Assembly (NCBI GenBank): GCA_020310875.1
Contig: CM035416.1
Coordinates: forward strand, 74,523,983-74,587,982
Origin: Ceratopteris richardii
Lineage: Eukaryota > Streptophyta > Polypodiopsida > Polypodiales > Pteridaceae
DNA length: 64,000 nucleotides
Direction: 5' to 3'
Positions 55,323 through 64,000 of the stretch are shown here, in pieces. The position numbers were made by a program, and so were the translations under genes. The notes under the pieces were generated by a model. That model saw nothing but the letters and a program-made list of their open reading frames with translations. It had not been told where the DNA came from and did no database searches. Position 1 is the first letter of the stretch, and each line of letters begins with the position of its first letter.

Positions 55323-56228
55323 AAAGTTACATCCTCTAATGGTTCTCCATCAATGGAGCTCAACTTTACATTATCTTCCATGGGATTTGAAATAGGCTTG
55401 CAATGTAGCATCCCAAACCTCTTAAGTAGGTCTAGAATATACTTGCTTTGTATGAGCATAATACCTTCTTCTTTGTATACAACTTCAATGCCAAGAAAAT
55501 ACATAGGATCTCCAAGATTAGAGATCCTGAACTCCTTTCCAAGCTTTGCCTTGATCTCATCAATGGCCTTTATATCATTACCTATAATGATAAGATCACC
55601 TACATACACACACATGTAGACTACAAGTTCTCCTCTTTGTTTGATGAAGAGAGATGGATCCACCTTGATTGTAACCATAATTGATCAAATAGTCCACCAA
55701 TCTTTGGTTCCAAGCCCTTGGAGCTTGCTTTAGGCCATAAAGTGCCTTCTTTAACCTACAAACATGATGTGGAAACTTTTTATGAACAAAACCATGTGGT
55801 TGCTCCATGTATACTTCTTCCTCCAAGTCTCCATTGAGAAAGGCATTCTTGATATCCAATTGGAAGAGCTTCCATCCTTTGCTTGCAGCCATTGCAATGA
55901 GTTTCCTAATTGTGCTCATCTTTGCCATGGGGTTGAATGTCTCTTCAAAGTCTACTCCATATGTTTGTGCAGAACCCTTGGCAACCAATCTTGCTTTGAG
56001 CCTAGAAATAGATCCATCTGAATTCCTCTTTACTTTATACACCCATTTATTACCTATTATCTTCATGTTCTCCTTCTTGGGCACTAGAATCCATGTTTGA
56101 TTCTCCTTAAGTGCGTCAATCTCTTCTTGCATTGCCTCTTTCCATTCGGTGTACCTGCGTGCATCTTCATAACAATTGGGCTCATGATCTTTTACTACTT
56201 TGTTCATATATGCATAATGTGTTGCCAT
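55323..56228 (-). pseudogene. Copia G reverse transcriptase, YVDD changed to YVGD
   Basis: The right frame (55596-56228): 'EEIDALKENQTW', 'NKWVYKVKRNSDGSISRLKARL', 'LDIKNAFLNGDLEEEVYM', 'KKALYGLKQAPRAWN'. A frameshift near 55640 leads into the left frame (55139-55678), which reads 'YVGDLIIIGND' at the catalytic box, Gly replacing the first Asp of the pair, then 'NLGDPMYFLGIEVV' and 'LLKRFGMLHCKPISNPM'. Cut at 55323 by copia D. A mutated metal ligand plus frameshifts make it dead. Confidence 0.9.
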
Positions 56229-57452
56229 GAAAGAATCATAAGTAACCTTTGGGTTGGATAATTAACCCTATAAGAATTTCTTTCTTCACCTTTTGGAGGA
56301 ATAAACCTCCTTTGCCTTGGGTATGTGATCTCTTTCTTTGACGTGGCTTCTTTCTCAATCATGTGTTCTTCATTGTCTTCAACTTCATTGCCTTCTTCAT
56401 CCAACTCCACCAATGTTTCCCTGCCTTTGTTGATTGATTGTACTTCATATCTTGATGAAGATCTCCCCCTCCATGGTGAGGTCATGCTTGAACTATCTTC
56501 ATTGATGGAACACCTTGGGCCGCTTATCTCTAGGTTGATTTGTTCTTCATCATGTCCATGCTTTTCTTTTTCATATTCTTGCATACAATCATACTTCTTG
56601 TACCAAGGGAGTAACTCATCAAATGCTACATCCCTTGATATCCTCAAGTTCTTTGTGTTTGGGTTGAAGCACCTGTAACCTTTATGATCATTTGAATATC
56701 CTAAAAACACACACTTTTTCACCTTTGGTTGTAGCTTGTGCCTCAATTCACTTGGCACATGTTCATAACAAGTACATCCAAATATCTTCAAGTGCAAAAG
56801 ATCACGTTTCTTACCATAATATGCTTTATATGGTGTCAAGCCATGGATACCTGAGGTAGGATCCCTATTCATAACATACATGATTATATTTGCTGCATCA
56901 CTCCAAAACATGTTAGGTACATTCATCTCCTTAAGCATTGCTCTAGCAATCTCCACAATGTATCTATTCTTTCTCTCTGCTACCTCATTTTGTTGGGGTG
57001 TGTACCTGCATGTTACTTGCCTCTTGATGCCTTGATCCATTAAAAAATCAAAAAATTCATTGGAGAAATATTCTCCCCCTCCATCGGACCTTAGCTTCTT
57101 GATATATGTACCTGTTTCCTTCTCTACCATTGCCTTGAATGCTTTGAAACATCTAAACACATCTGATTTGTTTTTGATGAAATAAACCCAAAACATCCTT
57201 GTGCAATCATCTATAAGAGTGACAAAGTATTTGTTACCTCCAATGGATTTCTCTTTGGTTTTCCCCCACACATCTGTATGTATCAACTCCAATGGATGTT
57301 GGCTTATGTAGCCACTCTTCTTGAATGGAAGTCTCGCTTGCTTCCCTAGTTGACAAGATTCACATAAATGCTTCATACCTTGTCCTTGGAAGTTGGGAAG
57401 ACCTTCAACCAGCCTCTTGAATTGTATTTCCCTCATTCTTTGTATGTTGATG
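56204..57452 (-). pseudogene. Copia G integrase, cut by CACTA insertion
   Basis: Open for over 400 codons from the break. 'FQGQGMKHLCESCQLGKQARLPF' (CxxC of the finger), 'LIHTDVWGKTKEK', 'VTLIDDCTRMFWVYFIKNK', 'RSDGGGEYFS' and 'PQQNEVAERKNRYIV' give a complete DDE triad. C-terminal segments 'LKIFGCTCYEHVPSELRHK' and 'VFLGYSNDHKGYRCFNP' follow, then an acidic linker. At 57452 the His-containing start of the finger is replaced by the terminus of a CACTA element. The rest of copia G should lie to the right of that element. Confidence 0.92.
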
Positions 57453-57475
57453 CACTACAACAGATCGATGGTATA
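57453..57475. repeat. CACTA terminal inverted repeat (left)
   Basis: CACTACAACAGATCGATGG. The CACTA start and following A-rich stretch are typical of the superfamily. The true repeat length needs the right end. Confidence 0.8.
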
Positions 57476-57529
57476 CCGAGGTTTTTATCGAGGAAAATGA
57501 ACGGGACTTTATTTGCCGCGACGCCGGTG

Positions 57530-57745
57530 TAAAGGTCGGTTTCCGCGTCGGTACCAAAGAGTCGGTATAGGCATCGGTGTAGACGTCGGTAAAAGCATCG
57601 GTATATGCGTCAGTATATGCGTCGGTATAAACGTCGATATATGCATCGGTAATCGGCTTCTGCTACATCGCCTCCTGGGTGTACCGACGGTTATTCCGAT
57701 GATACTACTGGGAGTACCGTCGCTTATACCGACGACCATACCTGC
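57530..57745. repeat. CACTA subterminal repeats (GTCGGTATA)
   Basis: About ten direct copies of a 12-13-bp unit, consensus GC(A/G)TCGGTATAT, between 57531 and 57655, then inverted copies ACCGACG/ACCGTCG at about 57682, 57715 and 57729. Such arrays near both ends are the DNA-binding sites of the TNPA-type accessory protein in En/Spm; binding here is inferred. Confidence 0.88.
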
Positions 57746-57768
57746 AAAATTTTTTGTGGGCAAATGTT

Positions 57769-57818
57769 TTGTCTTTTGCTACAGCAACATTACCATGATG
57801 TTGCTGAACAAAAGACAA
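57769..57818. repeat. Hairpin-forming inverted repeat
   Basis: The arm TTGTCTTTTGCTACAGCAACAT (57769-57790) pairs with 57798-57818 with a single interior mismatch/bulge and a 7-base loop 'taccatg'. An outer TGGGCA/TGCCCA pair can extend it. It sits between the subterminal array and the transposase 3' end; 57819-58059 holds nothing else that I recognise. Confidence 0.75.
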
Positions 57819-58059
57819 TACACTCTGCCCAAAAAAATCGAGTACATGTGATGTGTACTCTAATGACAACCGAAATATGATTTCATGAAACAGAGTATTA
57901 TTGTACATGCTCCTCTGTCATGGACTGTGAAGTGACTGGAGGACTGTCTCCCATCGTGCTCTGTAATAAAAGAACTCAAATAATTAGCATGCGATAAGAA
58001 AAATAATATAGGGAATAAATTAAAAAAAAACAAAAAATTAATACGTACAAGTCTTTTAT

Positions 58060-59655
58060 TCAAAAGTCCTCTATTCTAGCATCCTCTTGAAGATCCAATG
58101 CACCGAGAATATCTATCTCTAAATTGATGGCTTCTAAATCGCTTGCTATGCTGGTTTCCTCCTGATCATCGTCTATTGCTTCGTCTTCTCGAACAATGAC
58201 CTCTTCTTCTCGAACAATGATCTCTTCCTCCTCAACTATCGAATGAATCTCTGAGTCCACTAGAGATGGACTTTCTTCTACATCTGTATTTTCAAAAATT
58301 TGTCTACTACGTGGAGCGACTTGTAAAACAAATAGCCACTCTGGGTCTTTTGAATCTGGTATAAAAACAACTTGCTCACAGTAATCGGGAAGTACAAATG
58401 TATCCCTTTCATCTGTCCATAATCTTGTGGAGTCGACTTGAAGCAAACCGCTCTTATCTCGTCTCACTGTTGCGTTTCTTCCAGAGGTGACTACTTTGAA
58501 CCATTTCACGTCAAAAACAAAGTAATCAAACTTTCTGAAAGATAGTTTCAAGATTTCTTGAATCACACCACAATAATCTAACTCGCCTTCTAGAGCATTA
58601 TCATCTCTTGCACTCGCTCTACTTTTTTGCAAAAAATTCACCATCACTCCACTATCAAAAGTAGACCGGTTTTGATCGATTCGTGCGATTCGAAAGTGTC
58701 GTCCATGAGACCATAGTGCACCGTATTTGATATACTCCCAATCACATCCTTTTGCGAGTTCTTCTTCTTCTTTAGAGATATCTTCACCCGCTGCCTTTGC
58801 TTGTGAAACCGCTGCATCTAGCCATCTGCTCGTTGGAAAAGGTGGGAGAGGTCGAAGATTTTCTGGAAGAGGCAAAAATCGAGTGGAACGATTTCTTCGA
58901 AACTGAGCTCTTTCCTTTGCGTTAGTTTCCTTGGCAAGTTCATACCTTTCTAACCACTTTTGCATAGGCTCAGAGTTAACTATGCAAAACTTCATTGCCT
59001 TCTCTCTGAAAGCTGCATCCATTTTTCTTTGCAATCCTTTACCTTGTGGTTCATCGCCTACGAGACGAACATCTTCATCATCGCTCCATAAGCGAGGCAT
59101 TTCGGGATCCGATATACGTAGAAACTCAATAATGAATACAAGAGATTCTTGTACAAGCCATCCCTCTGCCATGCTACCCTCTGGACGTGCTCTCTGTCGA
59201 ACAAACCCTTTTAATGTCTTCATAAAGCGCTCTAAGAAGAACATCCATCGACTATGGACAGTTCCTGCTATTGCAACTTCATTTACTACATGAACCAGTA
59301 AATGAAGTTGAATAGTGAGAATACTTGTGGGAAAGTATTTCTCTACCATACAAACAACCTCGATAGCATTGAGTTTTGCACTCTCTATGCTATCTCTATT
59401 TATCTCTTTAGAAGATATCCACCGTACTAAAGAACTAATTTTATAAATGGTTTTTCGTACATCCTCTGAAAGACAATCTTTTAGGGCTACAGGAAGCACA
59501 AACTGTAAAAACTTGTGCCAATCATGAGACTTGAGTCCTGCAAGATCATCGTTTCGTGTGAAAGCAGTCTTTAGACATCTCATGCATCCAGTAGGTGTAC
59601 AAACTCTGAAATTGTTTTCTTCACTGGCTGCTCTTCCATCCTGCGAAGCACCCAA
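58060..59655 (-). CDS. CACTA tnp2 transposase, C-terminal part
   Basis: An open 531-codon frame; the true protein probably enters it by continuation from the frame at 59580-60843, since the first ~17 residues (MGASQDGRAASEEN) overlap that frame and look non-native. 'PTGCMRCLKTAFTRND' and 'LAGLKSHDWHKFLQFVLPVAL' start the recognisable part. 'TIQLHLLVHVVNEV', 'HSRWMFFLERFMKTLKGFVR' and 'ARPEGSMAEGWL' (residues ~115-165) are DUF4218-like. 'GVIQEILKLSFRKFDYFVFDVKWF' (~375-400) is DUF4216-like. The last ~80 residues are strongly acidic with repeated 'VREEEV'/'VREDEA'. No stop interrupts it. It acts, if made, as the C-terminal half of the transposase in the nucleus. Only the start is in doubt. Confidence 0.88.
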   Translation of the reverse strand: MGASQDGRAASEENNFRVCTPTGCMRCLKTAFTRNDDLAGLKSHDWHKFLQFVLPVALKDCLSEDVRKTIYKISSLVRWISSKEINRDSIESAKLNAIEVVCMVEKYFPTSILTIQLHLLVHVVNEVAIAGTVHSRWMFFLERFMKTLKGFVRQRARPEGSMAEGWLVQESLVFIIEFLRISDPEMPRLWSDDEDVRLVGDEPQGKGLQRKMDAAFREKAMKFCIVNSEPMQKWLERYELAKETNAKERAQFRRNRSTRFLPLPENLRPLPPFPTSRWLDAAVSQAKAAGEDISKEEEELAKGCDWEYIKYGALWSHGRHFRIARIDQNRSTFDSGVMVNFLQKSRASARDDNALEGELDYCGVIQEILKLSFRKFDYFVFDVKWFKVVTSGRNATVRRDKSGLLQVDSTRLWTDERDTFVLPDYCEQVVFIPDSKDPEWLFVLQVAPRSRQIFENTDVEESPSLVDSEIHSIVEEEEIIVREEEVIVREDEAIDDDQEETSIASDLEAINLEIDILGALDLQEDARIEDF

Positions 59656-60843
59656 GGAGCTCTTGGTAACGATATTGTTCCGTTGGCCTTAGTAATTGCC
59701 CACAACTCTCGCATACGACCTCGCTCTTCTAGGTCGTCCCTTTGTGCTTTGCTTTCTTTCTTTCCGATCAAAGTTTTCCAAAGCATCTCTCCCACATTCT
59801 TGAAAATATGCATCGGGTCTACCAAATGATTGATCACCAATTCACTCCAATAAGGGAGTTCATGAAAAATGGACAACCGTTTCATGCCAGCAACTGGATT
59901 TTCTGAATCCCACAGTTGTTTCCAATCGCCAGCTTTCATTCGGTGTTGCGCTTGTCGGCCAATTTGTCTTTCACGTAAAACATGCCCATCAGGCAAATAT
60001 CTATGATGTCCTTCATAGACAGTTTTACGTAGTGCTTTGGAATAGCGTGCTTCGAGTCGTGCTCCGCATAAAGGACAAGCATGGTAACCCGAAATCGATA
60101 AACCTGAACATTCACCATAACCAGGCCAATCATGCATTGTCCACATAATTATGCCTTGCACTCGCACGTCTCGTCTTCTTATAGGTTGAGACATGTCACG
60201 CATAGTGATCCCATCCCATAAAATGCGTAGTTCTTCCACAAGTGGTGCAAGATATACATCCATGTTTTTTACCTTATACTTACCTGGTATAATAAGAGTT
60301 AATAATAAATGACCTTTCTTTGTGGCCAACCATGGTGGGATATTATAATTGACCAAACATACATGCCATGTGCTCCATGAAGAACTGCATAATCCAAATG
60401 GATTCACTCCATCCATAGCTAGGCCTAGACGTATGGACCGAGGCTCACTAGCAAACTCAGGCCACTTACTATCTATGTGCTTCCAAGCATCAGAGTCAGC
60501 TGGCACTCGCATTAAATTATCTGTAGACCTGCTCTTTGTATGCCATGACCTTAACTCAGCTATAGATTTGCATCTAAACATGTTCTTAACTCGTGGAATG
60601 ATAGGAAAGTGGCGAAGAACCTTTGCAGGGATTGCTTCGCCTATAACGTCTTCTCTAAATCTATTTGCTCCACACTTTGGACATACGTGGAGATGCCCAT
60701 ACTCATTCCAAAAGAGAATGCAATCATTCGGACAAGCATGAATTTTCGTATAATCCATTCCAATGGACTGTAAAAGTTTTTTCGCATCTCCACGTGTTGG
60801 AGGCATGTCATTGCCCTCTGACAAAATTTGATCTTTAAGAAGT
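59580..60843 (-). CDS. CACTA tnp2 transposase, catalytic part (exon)
   Basis: Exon following an 80-bp intron: the minus-strand acceptor TTGCAG ends at 60844 and the frame continues 'LLKDQILSEGNDMPP'. Features in order: 'ACPNDCILFWNEY...VCPKCGANR' (two CxxC-type pairs), 'VLRHFPIIPRVKNMF', 'RLGLAMDGVNPFG' (first catalytic Asp), 'VCLVNYNIPPWL', 'MDVYLAPLVEELRILWDG', 'WTMHDWPGYGECSG' (second Asp), 'GYHACPLCGA' and 'LVDPMHIFKNVGEMLW'. The frame ends 'KTISEFVHLLDA*' at 59580 while the conserved continuation is in another frame, so a 1-base indel lies near 59600-59640. Otherwise it looks intact, unusually so for this window. Confidence 0.9.
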
Positions 60844-60923
60844 CTGCAATAAGCAATTAAAATGATATTAGTAAATGAAGTTATTGTGATACAACAATGA
60901 AAGCCAATTTGTTCTCCACTTAC
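60844..60923 (-). other. Predicted 80-bp intron in tnp2
   Basis: Minus strand: donor CAG|GTAAGT at 60924/60923, acceptor TTGCAG| ending at 60844, AT-rich body. Splicing joins '...VTELF' and 'LLKDQ...' through one Arg codon in frame. Confidence 0.88.
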
Positions 60924-61282
60924 CTGAACAATTCAGTGACACTACTATCTGACCATCCATAAATGGATTGCAGATTGAGCATCGCGAGTGAAGCACGTAG
61001 TACAGATATCTTTGCTCCATTGTAAAGTGGTAAACGAGCTAATCTTTGCATGTTTTCATATTCTTCATCAACTTCTGATCGTGGAATTTCTGTTGTGTCC
61101 ATGAAACTCTCGTCGACACCTTCTTCACCATCATGATCTTCGTCCATCTCATAAAATGCTTCAAGCATCTCTTCCATATATTCATTCTGTGTAATATTAT
61201 TAGTGCTTGCTTCTACGTCTAAGTCCTTTTTTGCTCTCTTTTGTCCACGAGATGTTACCGGTGCAATGTCGTTTGGGTCCAT
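60924..61282 (-). CDS. CACTA tnp2 transposase, N-terminal exon
   Basis: Frame from ATG 61280-61282 (MDPNDIAPVTSRGQKRAKKD) to the splice donor at 60924. A basic 'RGQKRAKK' (possible nuclear signal) and a very acidic middle (EEMLEAFYEMDEDHDGEEGVDE) precede 'SVLRASLAMLNLQSIYGWSDSSVTELF', the conserved helix ahead of the tnp2 core; its counterpart is also legible in the decayed copy near 1630. A stop codon lies directly before the Met, in frame with an upstream 'HGPPGE' reading, so translation may begin here or the true start may lie upstream and be broken. Confidence 0.82.
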
Positions 61283-61452
61283 CTACTCACCTGGGGGACC
61301 ATGCAAATGATAGCGTAGGTTTTCCAGTCGACTCCTATCAAAGGATCCATCTCTCTAACATGTGCAGTACAAATCCATCGTTTCCGATAAATTTGATACT
61401 TGCACTGTGTGCAAGGACATGCCATTCTCTCTTCAAGATCCAAAGAAGCCAT
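61255..61452 (-). pseudogene. Transposase-associated N-terminal domain, frameshifted
   Basis: ATG at 61450-61452 opens 'MASLDLEERMACPCTQCKYQ...RWICTAHV', resembling the plant transposase-associated domain (CPCxxC ... H). The expected end 'RLENLRYHLHGPPGE' is in another frame and closes with a TAG just before MDPND. A frameshift and a stop therefore separate it from the next exon. A donor-like CAG|GTGAGT at about 61290-61297 could alternatively mean an intron. Confidence 0.65.
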
Positions 61453-61700
61453 CTGCTACAATATGGACATTTTAGAACATTTTAGAACATTTCTTTTTTT
61501 ATTAAACCTAAAAATCTAACTCTTAAAGACCTAAATACTTAAATACCTAAAAGAACTTAAAATCCTAGTTTTAAAACCCTAATCTATATAGCTATCCTAT
61601 TTTATCTATATATTCGGATTTTTTCTTGATTGATCCTATTTTATATATTTATTTATTTATTTATTCAGATTTTTTCCTCTTAATTAAGTTATATGTATGC
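61453..61700. other. AT-rich DNA upstream of tnp2
   Basis: Presumed 5' untranslated/promoter side of the transposase gene. It includes 'tctatatagctatcc' near 61583 and a (TTTA)n run near 61640-61660. No definite promoter can be set. Confidence 0.45.
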
Positions 61701-61990
61701 CTAAACCCTAAAACCCTAATTTTAAAGATATAGACGTAAATTATGTATATTTCTATACACATGTGTATATATATGTATATATGTATTATATGTGTATGTG
61801 TATGTGTGTATATATGTTATGTACGTGTTAAAACCCTAAAACCCTAATCCAAATGACCTAGAACTAAAATATGTATATATATGTATGCATGTGTATATAT
61901 ATGTGTATATGTATATATATGTGAATATAGATAGGTATATAAGTATGTGTGTTTGTGTATTTATATATTTATTTATATATTCAAATTTTT
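61701..61990. repeat. First, diverged unit of the telomere-motif satellite
   Basis: Holds 'cctaaaccctaaaaccctaat' (61700-61720) and 'aaaccctaaaaccctaatcc' (61833-61853), each followed by a TATATG/TGTATG-rich tail. Same layout as the array at 62677-64000, separated from it by a different repeat. Confidence 0.8.
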
Positions 61991-62035
61991 TCTTTACTTA
62001 ATTATATTTAATTATATATATTTAATTAAATAATC

Positions 62036-62640
62036 TAAAACACTAGTTCTTTTTATATTTATTTATGTATATAATTATCTTATTATATATATATATTTAT
62101 TTATATATTCAAATTTTTTTTCTTATGTAATCCTATTTTTATATATTTAATTATAAATATTTAATTAAATTATTTAAAACACTAGTTCTTTTTATATCTA
62201 TATATGTATATAATTATCTTATTTTATATATATATTTATTCATATATTCAGATTTTTTTTCCTTACGTAATCCTATTTTAATATATTTAATTTTATATAT
62301 TTAATTATATATATTTAATTAAATAATTTAAAACACTAGTTCTTTTTATTTTTATTTATGTATATAATTATCTTATTATATATATATATATTTATTGATA
62401 TATTCAGATTTTTTTCCTTACATAATCCTATTTTTATATATTTAATTTTATATATTTAATTTTATATATTTAATTATAAATATTTAATTAAATTATTTAA
62501 AACACTAGTTCTTTTTATATTTATTTATGTATATAATTATCTTATTATATATATATATATTTATTGATATCTTCAGATTTTTTTCCTTACGTAATCCTAT
62601 TTTTATATATTTAATTTTATATATTTATTATATATATTTA
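62036..62640. repeat. AT-rich tandem repeat, ~140-170 bp units
   Basis: Four copies beginning 'aaaacactagttctttttat' at about 62036, 62176, 62330 and 62499. Each contains 'atgtatataattatctta', a TA run, 'ttcagattttttt' and 'taatcctatttttatatattt'. Unit length grows rightward through extra 'ttatatatttaat' copies. Confidence 0.88.
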
Positions 62641-62676
62641 ATTAAAACCCTAATCTTAAAATTCTAGATCTGAAAT

Positions 62677-64000
62677 ACTAAACCCTAAAACCCTAATCTT
62701 AAATATGTAGACCTAAAATGTGTATATTTCTGTATACATGTGTATATACATGTATATATGTATTACATGTGCATGTGTATGTGTGCATATATCTTATCTA
62801 GGTGTTATAAACCTAAAACCCTAATCTTAAAGATTTAAATATAAAATATGTATATTTTTGTATGCATGTGTATCTACATGTATGTATGTATTATATGTAT
62901 ATGTGTGTTTGTGTATATATGTAATCTATGTATTAAAATCCTAAACCCTAATCAGAAAGACTTAGACTTAAATCTGAAATTCTAAACCCTAAAACCCTAA
63001 TCTTAAATATGTAGACCTAAAATATGTATATTTTTGTATACATGTGTATATACATGTATATATGTATTACATGTGCATGTGTATGTGTGCATATATCTTA
63101 TGTAGGTGTTATAACCCTAAAACCCTAATCTTAAAGATTTAAATCTAAAATATGTATATTTTTGTATGCATGTGTATGTACATGTATGTATGTATTATAT
63201 GTATATGTGTGCTTGTGTATATATGTTATCTACGTATTAAAATCCTAAAACCCTAATCAGAAAGACTTAGACTTAAATCTGAAATACTAAACCCTAAAAA
63301 CCTAATCTTAAATATCTAGACCTAAAATATGTATATTTCTGTATACATGTGTATATACATGTATATATGTATTACATGTGTATGTGTATGTGTGCATATA
63401 TGTTATGTAGGTGTTATAACCCTAAAACCCTAATCTTAAAGATTTAAATCTAAAATATGTATATTTTTGTATGCATGTGTATCTACATGTATGTATGTAT
63501 TATATGTATATGTGTGTTTGTGTATATATGTTATCTACATATTAAAATCCTAAAGCCCTAATCAGAAAGACTTAGATTTAAATATGAAATACTAAACCCT
63601 AAAACCCTAATCTTAAATATCTAGACCTAAAATATGTATATTTCTGTATACATGTGTATATACATGTATATATGTATTATATTTGTATGTGTATGTGTGC
63701 ATATATGTTATGTAGGTGTTATAACCCTAAAACCCTAATCTTAAAGATTTAAATCTAAAATATGTATATTTTTGTATGCATGTGTATCTACATGTATGTA
63801 TGTATTATATGTATATGAGTGTTTGTGTATATATGTTATCTATGTATTAAAATCGTAAAACCCTAATCAGAAAGACTTAGACTTAAATCTGAAATACTAA
63901 ACCCTAAAACCCTAATCTTAAATATCTAGACCTAAAACCCTAAAACCCTAATCTTAAATATTTAACCCTAAAACCCTAATCCTATTTAAAACCCTAAAAC
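62677..64000. repeat. ~305-bp higher-order satellite with CCCTAAA motifs
   Basis: Composite unit of two related halves, ~130 and ~175 bp, each opening with AAACCCTAAAACCCTAATC and followed by a TGTATA/CATGTG-rich tail. First halves begin near 62680, 62983, 63290, 63596 and 63900; second halves near 62813, 63113, 63419 and 63722. Equivalent halves in successive units are far more alike than the two halves within a unit, the mark of a higher-order repeat. It continues past the window end, where the motif becomes denser (63925-64000). Confidence 0.92.

Larger units (their letters stand above)
57453..64000 (-). mobile_element. CACTA transposon, left terminus to window edge
   Basis: Begins with CACTACAACA, the diagnostic CACTA terminus, exactly where the copia G integrase breaks off. 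Subterminal repeats follow, then a tnp2 transposase gene on the minus strand and a long satellite-like region. The right terminus is not in the window, so element length is unknown and I cannot exclude that part of 61500-64000 lies outside it. The 3 bp before the terminus (ATG, 57450-57452) would be one half of the usual 3-bp duplication. Confidence 0.85.

Noticed and set aside
57769..57818. MicroRNA precursor
   Set aside because: Very short loop and arms of only ~21 bp for a plant precursor, located in a transposon; kept only as a hairpin.
62677..64000. True chromosome end (telomere)
   Set aside because: CCCTAAA motifs are sparse and embedded in 130-175-bp units rather than pure tandem heptamers, and the array is next to a transposase gene.

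Overview
The window is nuclear DNA of a land plant and consists almost entirely of transposable elements; I recognise no host gene, rRNA or tRNA. The plant assignment rests on (1) many Ty1/copia elements primed by initiator-Met tRNA, (2) CACTA-superfamily transposases of the tnp2 type with DUF4218/DUF4216-like C-termini, and (3) CCCTAAA-type (plant telomere-like) motifs in a satellite at the right end. Deep nesting and AT-richness suggest a large, TE-rich genome. The species cannot be read from the sequence; a seed-free plant or gymnosperm is possible but is only a guess.

Layout, left to right. 1-1.9 kb: a heavily decayed tnp2 transposase (minus). 3.6-10.1 kb: LTR, primer site and leader of an old plus-strand copia (family B), split by a nearly complete minus-strand copia (A, 3865-9873). 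10.2-15 kb: a Ty3/gypsy LTR, then fragments of two gypsy elements in opposite orientations (gypsy-1 plus, chromodomain gypsy-3 minus). 15-17.4 kb: simple repeats and unassigned AT-rich DNA. 17.4-20 kb: truncated copia C (minus). 20.3-23.1 kb: gypsy-2 (minus), which has lost RT and RNase H. 23.1-27.8 kb: copia B (minus). 28-31.5 kb: LTR pieces, a candidate solo LTR and more gypsy-1.

31.5-48.1 kb is the best-resolved nest. Gypsy-3 was hit by copia D, which later shrank to a solo LTR (duplication CAACA). Copia E (33511-46113, duplication AACAC) landed at the edge of that solo LTR. Element F (37602-43902, duplication ACATG) then landed inside E. F has two 610-bp LTRs that look identical, a tRNA-Asp primer site, no gag, RT or integrase, one 551-codon ORF that I read as carrying a degenerate retropepsin-like domain, and a 1.25-kb palindrome-rich minisatellite. 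It is the youngest and most unusual element in the window.

48.3-57.45 kb: copia G (minus), split by a full-length but decayed copia D (plus, 49906-55322) and cut at 57453 by a CACTA transposon. The CACTA element shows its CACTACAACA terminus, arrays of a CGTCGGTATA subterminal motif, and a transposase gene that is nearly intact apart from an apparent frameshift and an upstream stop. Its right end lies beyond the window; in between is a satellite-like region with a ~305-bp higher-order repeat carrying telomere-like motifs.

Almost every polyprotein is broken, several exactly at catalytic residues. No pathway-level cooperation between genes is visible: the logic of the region is serial insertion, LTR recombination and decay. 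Any current mobility would depend on proteins supplied from elsewhere.
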